A DNA stretch of 29,272 nt, from the NCBI GenBank assembly GCA_012514775.1, contig JAAYZQ010000505.1:1-29272 (forward strand), written 5' to 3'. The position numbers and the translations under genes were made by a program. The notes beneath the pieces were generated by a model. The model ran no database searches, had not been told where the DNA came from, and saw nothing but the letters and a program-made list of their open reading frames with translations. Positions 23,455-29,272 of the stretch are shown in pieces (position 1 is the first letter of the stretch; each line of letters starts with the position of its first letter). Origin of the DNA: Anaerolineaceae bacterium (lineage in GTDB: Bacteria; Chloroflexota; Anaerolineae; JAAYZQ01).

Positions 23455-24183
23455 CTAGTCCTGGTCTTGCGACGAAGGGATGACGAGGCCGTAGCCGAGG
23501 CCGGGCACGGTTTCGATGTAGGGCTGGGTGCCAGCGCTGGCACCCGCTGCTGGGGTGTTGTTCACGCCTCCGCAGAGGGCGATCTTTTGCCGCAAGCGGC
23601 GCACCAACTGGCGCAGCATGTCGCGGTCGCCGCCTTCCGGCCCCCAGACGTGGTCGATGATGGCCTCCATGGTCACCACGTGCCCGGCGTTGAGCATCAG
23701 GTACTCCAACAGGCGCGATTCCAGGGGCGCCAGCGACACTGCTTCGCCGTCGGCAAAGCGCACCTCGCGTCGGCTGGAGTCCAGGGCCAGCTCGCCCGCC
23801 TGCCGGACGACAGGGGCCGGGGCTCGCTGGGCCCGGCGCAGCACGGCCAGAGCCCGGGCCACCAGTTGCCGCGGGCTGAAAGGCTTGGTGATATAGTCGT
23901 CGGCACCCAGTTCCAGCCCGCGGACGATGTCGTCTTCTTCGTTGCGCACCGTCAGCAGGAGGATGGGCGTGTCCGACAGCTCGCGAATGCGGCGGCAGAC
24001 GGCAAAGCCGTCGAGGCGAGGCAGGTTCACGTCCAGGACGACGAGGTCGGGGCGTTCCTCCTGCCAGCGTTGCAGGGCCATCTCGCCGTCAAAGGCCTGG
24101 ACGACCTCAAAGCCCTCGCGGCGCAGGGTAAAGGCCAGGACGTCGGCCAGGACACGGTCGTCGTCTACGATAAGCGCTTTCAT
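23455..24183 (-). CDS. phoB: PhoB/OmpR-family response regulator
   Basis: A 242-residue response regulator. The receiver domain (1-118) has the acidic triad DDD (7-9), phospho-acceptor Asp51 in VVLDVNLPRLDG, and the TKPF lysine. The C-terminal winged helix (about 140-235) has SLAPLESRLLEYLMLNAGHVV, the DMLRQLVRRLRQKI recognition helix and the wing PYIETVPGLGYGLV. About ten extra residues rich in Asn, Gly and Ala (VNNTPAAGASAG) sit between recognition helix and wing. The ATG at 24183 overlaps the kinase stop as ATGA, so the two are coupled. The assignment to PhoB is based on family, the adjacent kinase, the downstream pst genes and the Pho-box-like array, not on a specific residue. Confidence 0.88.
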   Translation of the reverse strand: MKALIVDDDRVLADVLAFTLRREGFEVVQAFDGEMALQRWQEERPDLVVLDVNLPRLDGFAVCRRIRELSDTPILLLTVRNEEDDIVRGLELGADDYITKPFSPRQLVARALAVLRRAQRAPAPVVRQAGELALDSSRREVRFADGEAVSLAPLESRLLEYLMLNAGHVVTMEAIIDHVWGPEGGDRDMLRQLVRRLRQKIALCGGVNNTPAAGASAGTQPYIETVPGLGYGLVIPSSQDQD

Positions 24184-26264
24184 GTTTCCTCTGCCCGGGG
24201 CAAGGTGAACCAGAAGATCGAGCCGCCGCCCGGCCGCCCCTCGATGCCCACCTGCCCGCCGTGGGCCTCGACGATGGCCTTGACCACCGACAGGCCAAGG
24301 CCGGCGCCCACCCGCGCCCCGCCGTTGTCGTCGGGGGAGGGGTGGACAAAGCGACGAAACAGGTCCTTCCGGCCCTCGGTGCGGATGCCCGGGCCCCGGT
24401 CGGCAACGCTGAGGCGCACCCATTTACCCTCGACGGCAGCGCAAACCTCGATCTCGGCATCGTCGGGGCCGTACTTGATGGCATTCGAGAGAAGGTTGTT
24501 GATCACCTGGACGGTGCGCCGGGCGTCGGCCTGCACGACGGGCATGGCCGCCGGCATCTCGACCACGAGGCGTTGCCCGTGCTTGAGCAAGAGCGGCTGC
24601 ATCAGCTCCACAGCTTCGGCGATGACGGTCGCCACGCGGCAGGGCCGGGGATAGACGCGAAAATGCCCGGTCTCGATGCTGGCGCTCTCCAGGAGGTTGT
24701 CGATGAGGGTCTGGAGGCCGAGGACGCCGAGGTGTAGGGTCACCAGGAGCTCTTCCAGCTCGCCCGGGCTCAGCTCGGGCGCCTGGTCGAGAAGCAGCTC
24801 GACGGATGCGGCCAGGGCCGAGAGCGGAGTGCGAAACTCGTGGGCCACGTTGGCCAAAAAGTGACCCAGCAGGCGATGCACTGCCTCCTCTTCGCTGATG
24901 TCGCGAAAGACCAGGGCCACCAGGGCATCGCCGCGCTCCGGCGGCATCAGGCGGGCGCCCGTGACGGCCAGGATGGCCTGGCGCCCGTCGGACAGCTCGA
25001 TAGAGATCTTGCGCCGCTGGCCAGGCGGTGGGATAAGCTTGCTGAACGGTACCTCCGCCTCCAGCGGCTTGAACACTGTGTCGCAAGGGCGGCCGAGAAC
25101 CTGGTCTCGCGGCCAGCCGGTGATGTGCTCGGCGCCGTGGCTGAAAAACGTGATGTAGCCGCGGCGGTCGAGGGTGACGATCCCCTCCACGATGGACTCC
25201 AGGAGGTGGTCGATCCATCGTTTCTCTTGCTGGAGCTGGTTTACCGAGCGCTGCAGGTCGCGGCGCGCGGTTTCCAGTGCCTGGGCCACCTGGGCAACCT
25301 CGCGGACGCGGGTTTCGACGACCAGGGAGCTTTCGAGGGCAGTGGCTACCTCGCCGGGCGTGCTGCCCTGGCCCATGGCCGCGGCCACCTGCGCCAGGTG
25401 GCCCAGGGGCGAGCTGATGCGGCCTGCCAGGTATGTGCCCAACAACGACGCCACGACCACGGCACTGAGGATGCTGCCCGCCAGGGCCCAGCCCAGCTCG
25501 GACTGCGTGGCGCCCAGGTCGGCGACGTCCAGGGCCACCTCCGCCTGAAGCTCCCCCGCGCCCAGAGGAAAGGACTGGGTGTAAAAGTCCTGCCCGTCCA
25601 CGGCCATCCGGGCCGGCTCGCCAGCCCGGTTCACCCTCGCCGGGGCGCGCCCGGATAGGCTGCTGGCCAGCGGCTGCCCGGCCATGAGGAGGGTTTGCTC
25701 CAGGCCCGTTTGGGCCCGCAGGTGCGCCAGCAACTCGCCGTCCAGCGCCCTGCCCACCCACACGCTGCCCAGCGGCTCGCCCGCCTCGCCCACCGCCTGT
25801 TCCATCGCCAGGAGCCACGCCTGGGGAGTTCCGCTGCCGGCAATGGCCTGGAACCCCGGGATGGTACCCCTTGCACACGGATCGACGGGCAGCCTACCGG
25901 AATCAGCAGCCAGGCGGCCCCCGGACGTGCAGCCGACGAGCAAGTCCAGGTCCAGGCCCGGCTGTAGCGTGTCCAGGTAGGGCGGTACCTCGTCATAGCG
26001 CTTGTTGGAGAGAATCTGGCGAAGGGTGGGGCGTTGCGCCGTCAGGGTCGCCATGCTCTCCAGCTCGTCTCGGGTGGCGTCATACAGGGCCTGTGTGGCC
26101 AGTACCCCCTGGCGAACCTGCTCGCGGGCCTGGTGTTGAAGCTGGTTGCGCATGAGGAACAAGGATGGCAGGCCCACAGCCGCTGCCGTGAGCAACACCA
26201 GCGTCACAAAGCTGAGTATCATCTGGATGGGCAAGCTGTGCCAGTCGGGCAGATGGAGTTTCAT
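24180..26264 (-). CDS. phoR: PhoR-like membrane sensor histidine kinase
   Basis: A 694-residue sensor kinase. A first membrane helix (about 12-38), an extracellular domain of about 220 residues and a second helix (about 258-280) are followed by HAMP (AGRISSPLGHLAQVAAAMGQG), a coiled coil, a PAS domain at about 350-450 (ESIVEGIVTLDRRGYITFF, then FRDISEEE), and the kinase core. The phospho-accepting His475 lies in VAHEFRTPLSAL; N-box NNLLSNAIKYGPDD, G1 DRGPGI and G2 GAGLGLSVVKAIVEAHGG follow. The outer domain is larger than in E. coli PhoR, which has almost none, so it may sense a ligand directly, or through PstS or the anchored binding protein. Start ATG at 26264; a GTG one codon upstream is equally possible. 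Confidence 0.9.
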   Translation of the reverse strand: MKLHLPDWHSLPIQMILSFVTLVLLTAAAVGLPSLFLMRNQLQHQAREQVRQGVLATQALYDATRDELESMATLTAQRPTLRQILSNKRYDEVPPYLDTLQPGLDLDLLVGCTSGGRLAADSGRLPVDPCARGTIPGFQAIAGSGTPQAWLLAMEQAVGEAGEPLGSVWVGRALDGELLAHLRAQTGLEQTLLMAGQPLASSLSGRAPARVNRAGEPARMAVDGQDFYTQSFPLGAGELQAEVALDVADLGATQSELGWALAGSILSAVVVASLLGTYLAGRISSPLGHLAQVAAAMGQGSTPGEVATALESSLVVETRVREVAQVAQALETARRDLQRSVNQLQQEKRWIDHLLESIVEGIVTLDRRGYITFFSHGAEHITGWPRDQVLGRPCDTVFKPLEAEVPFSKLIPPPGQRRKISIELSDGRQAILAVTGARLMPPERGDALVALVFRDISEEEAVHRLLGHFLANVAHEFRTPLSALAASVELLLDQAPELSPGELEELLVTLHLGVLGLQTLIDNLLESASIETGHFRVYPRPCRVATVIAEAVELMQPLLLKHGQRLVVEMPAAMPVVQADARRTVQVINNLLSNAIKYGPDDAEIEVCAAVEGKWVRLSVADRGPGIRTEGRKDLFRRFVHPSPDDNGGARVGAGLGLSVVKAIVEAHGGQVGIEGRPGGGSIFWFTLPRAEET

Positions 26265-26292
26265 CACCCTTTCCCCAAGACGGTCTGCGTCC

Positions 26293-26321
26293 AGTATACA
26301 CCAAATCGGCCGTCCTATCAA
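26293..26321 (-). promoter_or_regulatory. Promoter of the sensor kinase/regulator pair
   Basis: On the minus strand, TTGATA (26321-26316) and TATACT (26298-26293) have a 17-bp spacer. The predicted start near 26286 leaves about 22 nt of leader before the kinase ATG. No Pho-box-like repeat is seen here. Confidence 0.7.
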
Positions 26322-26335
26322 CGGAGGAATCCCAG

Positions 26336-26364
26336 TTGACGGCTGTGCCCTTGGGCATTATAAT
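26336..26364 (+). promoter_or_regulatory. Promoter of rsgA
   Basis: TTGACG (26336-26341) and a perfect TATAAT (26359-26364) with a 17-bp spacer. The leader is about 70 nt and contains a small hairpin, GTCGCC (26374-26379) / GGCGAC (26384-26389) with a 4-base loop, of unknown meaning. Confidence 0.78.
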
Positions 26365-26441
26365 GGCAAGGGAGTCGCCGGCAGGCGACGGAAACGGGCG
26401 CTGAATACCCCGAGTCGAAATCTTGGCCGGCAGGTCCGGCG

Positions 26442-27383
26442 ATGCAGGGAGTGAGGCGAGGAGCGTGGACGTTGGCTGACCTGAGGGATGGGATCGTTCT
26501 ACAGGCTCGCAGTGGCCATCACCGCGTGCGCTCTGATGACGAGACGGTCGCCTGCTCGGTTCGTGGCAGGCTGAAGCAGGAGCGCCTGTACACCGACCTC
26601 GTCGCCACGGGCGACCGCGTGCTCTGGCGGCCCACCAGGCCGGGCAAGGGCGTCATCGAGGAGGTGCTGCCCCGGGAGACCAAGCTAAGTCGCCTGCGTC
26701 CAGGGCCGGGCCAGATGCCTTTCGAGCACGTCATCGTCGCCAACCCGGATCAGGCCGTATTCATCCTGTCCGTCCGCGAGCCCGAACCCCACATGCGCCT
26801 GTTGGATCGCCTGTTGGTGCTGGCCGAGAACAACGACTTGCCGGCCATCATCTGCGCCAACAAGGTGGACCTCCTGGACGACCCGTTGGAGGCCCACGAG
26901 CTCTTTGGCATCTACGAAGAGATCGGCTATCCCGTGCTCCTGACCAGCAGCAAGACGGGCCAGGGCATCGACGAGCTGGGTGAGATGCTGCGCGACCGGA
27001 TCAGCGTGCTCTCGGGGCCCTCGGGCGTGGGCAAGACCAGCCTGCTCAACGCCGTCCAGCCCGACCTGGGGCTGGCCGTTCGCGAGGTCAGCGAGTCCAC
27101 CGGCAAGGGCCGCCACACGACGGTCGGCACCCGACTCTGGCCGCTGGATGAGGGCGGTTACGTGGCCGATACGCCGGGGCTGCGAGAGGCCGGCCTTTAC
27201 GACATCGAGCCCGAAGAGCTGGCCTGGCACTTTGTCGAGATGCGCCCCTACCTGAGCGACTGCCACTTTTCGAGCTGCACCCACACCCACGAGCCGGGCT
27301 GTGCCGTCAAGGCGGCCGTCGAGGCGGGCAAGATCAGCGAGGAGCGCTACGACAGCTACTGGCGCCTCCTCGAAGGAGAATGA
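26442..27383 (+). CDS. rsgA: Ribosome small-subunit-dependent GTPase RsgA
   Basis: A 313-residue assembly GTPase that checks late maturation of the 30S subunit. An N-terminal OB domain (about 15-90) precedes a circularly permuted GTPase with motif order G4 NKVD (140-143), G5 SSKTG (169-173), G1 GPSGVGKTS (192-200), G2 in GRHTT (223-227), G3 DTPG (233-236). That order is diagnostic. The C-terminal zinc knuckle has Cys264, Cys269, His271 or His273, and Cys277. The start is uncertain: the ATG at 26442 has a weak site, whereas a TTG ten codons later sits 9 bases after GAGGAG. It is monocistronic or read into the lyase gene, which has its own promoter. Confidence 0.95.
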   Translation: MQGVRRGAWTLADLRDGIVLQARSGHHRVRSDDETVACSVRGRLKQERLYTDLVATGDRVLWRPTRPGKGVIEEVLPRETKLSRLRPGPGQMPFEHVIVANPDQAVFILSVREPEPHMRLLDRLLVLAENNDLPAIICANKVDLLDDPLEAHELFGIYEEIGYPVLLTSSKTGQGIDELGEMLRDRISVLSGPSGVGKTSLLNAVQPDLGLAVREVSESTGKGRHTTVGTRLWPLDEGGYVADTPGLREAGLYDIEPEELAWHFVEMRPYLSDCHFSSCTHTHEPGCAVKAAVEAGKISEERYDSYWRLLEGE

Positions 27384-27414
27384 GCCAGGGCGCAGGCGGC
27401 AGGGGAGCACCCTC

Positions 27415-27443
27415 TTTGGCTTCCGGCAGCCCTGTAGTATAAT
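27415..27443 (+). promoter_or_regulatory. Promoter of the tryptophanase-like gene
   Basis: A perfect TATAAT (27438-27443) is preceded by TTGGCT (27416-27421, 16-bp spacer) or TTTGGC (27415-27420, 17-bp). The start near 27450 leaves about 24 nt, including GGGAGG, before the ATG at 27474. Confidence 0.65.
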
Positions 27444-27473
27444 AGCCACCAACAAGAACCGGGAGGGCAGACC

Positions 27474-28850
27474 ATGGCCGAGTTTTTGCCGGAGCCGTTT
27501 CGCATCAAGACGGTGGAGCCGATCAAGCGCACCACCCGGGAGGAGAGGGCGCAATTGCTGGCGGAGGCCGGCTACAACCCGTTCCTCATCCGCGCCGAGG
27601 ACATCTATGTGGATCTGCTGACCGACTCCGGGACGTCGGCCATGAGCGATAACCAGTGGGCCGGGCTCATGCGGGGCGACGAATCGTACGCCGGCTGCCG
27701 CAACTACTATAACCTGCAAGACACCATCCGGCAGATCTTTGGCTTTCAGCATTTTTTGCCGACGCACCAGGGCCGGGCGGCCGAGAACGTGCTCTTTTCC
27801 ATCCTCGCCCGCCCGGGGCTCCACGTGCCAAGCAACATGCACTTTGATACCACGCGAGCCAACATCGAAGCCCGGGGCGCCACGGCCGCCGACCTGGTCA
27901 TCGACGAGGGCAAGGATCCCACCAACCACCACCCCTTCAAGGGCAACCTGGATATTGCCAAGCTGCGGGCCTTTGTGGAGCGCGTCGGGCCGCGCAACAT
28001 CCCCCTGGGCATGATCACTGTCACCAACAACTCGGGAGGCGGCCAGCCGGTGTCTATGCAGAACATCCGCGAGACGTCGCAGGTCCTGCACGAATATCAC
28101 ATCCCTTTCTTCATCGACGCGTGCCGCTATGCCGAGAACGCCTATTTCATCAAGCTCCGGGAGCCAGGCTACGCCGGCAAGAGCACCCTTGAGATCGCCC
28201 GGGAGATGTTCTCCTATGCCGATGGCTGCACCATGAGCGCCAAGAAGGATGCCCTGGTGAACATCGGTGGCTTCCTGTGCATGAACGACCCGGACCTGCA
28301 CGAGCGCGCCAGCCAGGAGCTGATCCTGCGCGAGGGATTCCCCACGTACGGCGGGCTGGCAGGCCGCGACCTTGAGGCCATCGCCCGCGGCCTGTGGGAG
28401 GGATTGGACGAGGGGTACCTGGCCTATCGCCTGGCCCACACCCGCTACCTGGCCGATCGGCTGCTGGAGGCCAGCATCCCCATCGTCGAGCCGCCGGGCG
28501 GTCACGCCGTCTACCTGGACGCCCTGCGCTTTCTGCCCAACATGCCCCGCGACCGGTTTCCCGGCCAGGCCTTGGTGGCCGGCCTCTACCTGGAGGGGGG
28601 CATCCGCGCCGTGGAGATTGGCAGTGTCATGTTTGCCTTCGAGGACCAGATCACGGGCGAGACCGTCTATCCGGAGATGGAGCTGGTGCGCCTGGCAATC
28701 CCCCGCCGGGTGTATACCCAGTCGCACCTGGACTATGTCGTGGACACCATCGCCGGCCTGTACGACAGGCGCGACAGCCTGCCCGGGGTGCGCATCGTTT
28801 ACGAGACCCGCTTTTTGCGCCACTTCACGGCGCGTTTCGAGTTGGTATAG
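27474..28850 (+). CDS. tnaA: Tryptophanase-type beta-eliminating lyase (PLP)
   Basis: A 458-residue PLP enzyme of the tryptophanase/tyrosine phenol-lyase family, which splits an aromatic amino acid to indole or phenol, pyruvate and ammonia. Motifs seen: [42 protein letters not shown], and the Schiff-base lysine pair at 257-258 in [13 protein letters not shown]. Two places favour tryptophanase: the N-terminal [18 protein letters not shown], and GIRAVEIGS, where tyrosine phenol-lyase has an arginine (MERG). Other stretches ([19 protein letters not shown]) are closer to tyrosine phenol-lyase, so the substrate needs testing. The leader is too short for a tnaC peptide. Own promoter; the metallo-hydrolase gene follows after 18 bp. 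Confidence 0.9.
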   Translation: MAEFLPEPFRIKTVEPIKRTTREERAQLLAEAGYNPFLIRAEDIYVDLLTDSGTSAMSDNQWAGLMRGDESYAGCRNYYNLQDTIRQIFGFQHFLPTHQGRAAENVLFSILARPGLHVPSNMHFDTTRANIEARGATAADLVIDEGKDPTNHHPFKGNLDIAKLRAFVERVGPRNIPLGMITVTNNSGGGQPVSMQNIRETSQVLHEYHIPFFIDACRYAENAYFIKLREPGYAGKSTLEIAREMFSYADGCTMSAKKDALVNIGGFLCMNDPDLHERASQELILREGFPTYGGLAGRDLEAIARGLWEGLDEGYLAYRLAHTRYLADRLLEASIPIVEPPGGHAVYLDALRFLPNMPRDRFPGQALVAGLYLEGGIRAVEIGSVMFAFEDQITGETVYPEMELVRLAIPRRVYTQSHLDYVVDTIAGLYDRRDSLPGVRIVYETRFLRHFTARFELV

Positions 28851-28868
28851 CGGGTCGAGGAGCGCGCA

Positions 28869-29272
28869 ATGAAGCTGACCTACATCCGCTGGTCCATGAC
28901 CATCATCGAGACCGAAGGCCTCACCATCGTCACCGATCCCGTCTTTCGCGTGTTCGGGCTGCACCAGGCGCCTAGGTCCTATACCCTGGACCGCATGCCG
29001 CTGCCCGACCTGGTCTTTGTGTCGCACACCCACGTCGACCACTTTGAGCCCGGGGTGCTCAAGCGCCTGTCACCCGGCACGCCGGTGTGGCTGCCCAGCG
29101 GCAAAGAAGAGAAGGCGGCGTCGCTGGGACTCCAGGGTTTGCGCGCCGTGCAGCCCTGGTATTCGGACGAGTTTCGCGGCGTGCGGCTGACGGCCGTGCC
29201 GGGCAAGCACCCGGGCGGGGAGCTGGGCCTGGTCGTCGAGGGCGATCGCACCGTCTATTTCGCCGGAGATAC
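28869..29272 (+). CDS. Metallo-beta-lactamase-fold hydrolase (truncated by window end)
   Basis: The first 134 residues of an MBL-fold hydrolase continuing past the edge. The metal site is clear: HTHVDH (53-58), and YFAGDT near 133. Its simple layout (TYIRWSMTIIETEGLTIVTDPVF, then PDLVFVSHTHVDHF, then AVPGKHPGGELGLVVE) matches the UlaG/RomA/NAPE-PLD-like group acting on phosphodiester or lactone bonds. The substrate cannot be predicted. A GAGGAG ribosome site precedes the ATG. It follows the lyase gene by 18 bp and is probably co-transcribed. Confidence 0.88.
   Translation, partial: MKLTYIRWSMTIIETEGLTIVTDPVFRVFGLHQAPRSYTLDRMPLPDLVFVSHTHVDHFEPGVLKRLSPGTPVWLPSGKEEKAASLGLQGLRAVQPWYSDEFRGVRLTAVPGKHPGGELGLVVEGDRTVYFAGD

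Noticed and set aside
27384..27473. tnaC-like leader peptide
   Set aside because: The predicted leader is about 24 nt and no Trp-containing small frame follows the promoter.
26685..29042. 785-codon open frame on the minus strand
   Set aside because: Antisense to rsgA, the lyase and the MBL gene, all with diagnostic motifs. It crosses three gene borders and shows no family pattern.
1..29272. CRISPR arrays, tRNA/rRNA genes, insertion sequences, phage genes
   Set aside because: Looked for regular spaced repeats, cloverleaf-like sequences and transposase or integrase motifs on both strands and saw none; tRNA search by eye is not exhaustive.

Overview
The window is high-GC bacterial chromosome with densely packed genes in operons. 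Several traits suggest a Chloroflexota member (Anaerolineae/Caldilineae-like): membrane-anchored exoproteins with Pro/Thr-rich linkers, a RodZ-type HTH fused to an outer domain, a YibE/F protein and frequent GTG starts. This placement is inference from gene style only; the window holds no rRNA or marker phylogeny. I see no tRNA, rRNA, CRISPR array, insertion sequence or phage gene. No stretch longer than 300 bases lacks a gene.

Layout. 1-827 (-): a truncated PAS-domain sensor, divergent from a WecA/TagO-type polyprenyl-phosphate sugar-1-phosphate transferase (1007-2077, +) that looks leaderless. 2178-5765 (+): an operon of a TPR/zinc-ribbon membrane protein, recN and a secreted PHB-depolymerase-like esterase. 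5899-9076 (+): an operon of a PadR regulator, an Mrp/ApbC P-loop ATPase, a YibE/F membrane protein and a MOSC protein. It meets the next operon tail-to-tail, and the two stop codons overlap at one CTAG. 9073-15350 (-): a cell-surface hydrolase operon read from 15350 downwards. It encodes a RodZ-HTH/TM/M1 metallopeptidase, an M14 carboxypeptidase/beta-propeller/M23 endopeptidase, and a PG_binding_4/beta-lactamase-fold protein. Its promoter is followed by a perfect 21-bp inverted repeat in the leader.

15537-26264 (-): a ten-gene phosphate-response locus. A sensor kinase and a PhoB-like regulator (ATGA overlap) are followed by a 94-bp gap with three GTGA-type heptamers exactly 11 bp apart, a Pho-box-like array. 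Then come a T2SSE_N(MshEN)-like/Usp-like protein, PstS, PstC, PstA, PstB, a membrane-anchored sulfate-binding-type protein, a Na/Pi-cotransporter-like protein (ATGA overlap) and a tandem universal stress protein. No phoU is present. The likely logic is that the two-component system senses phosphate and drives the Pst importer together with unusual accessory genes.

26442-29272 (+): rsgA, divergent from the sensor kinase with -35 boxes only 14 bp apart; a tryptophanase-type beta-eliminating lyase with its own promoter; and the start of a metallo-beta-lactamase-fold hydrolase cut by the window edge.

The most unusual items are the RodZ-HTH/M1 fusion, the M14/M23 double peptidase, and the accessory gene set inside the pst operon with its Pho-box-like array.
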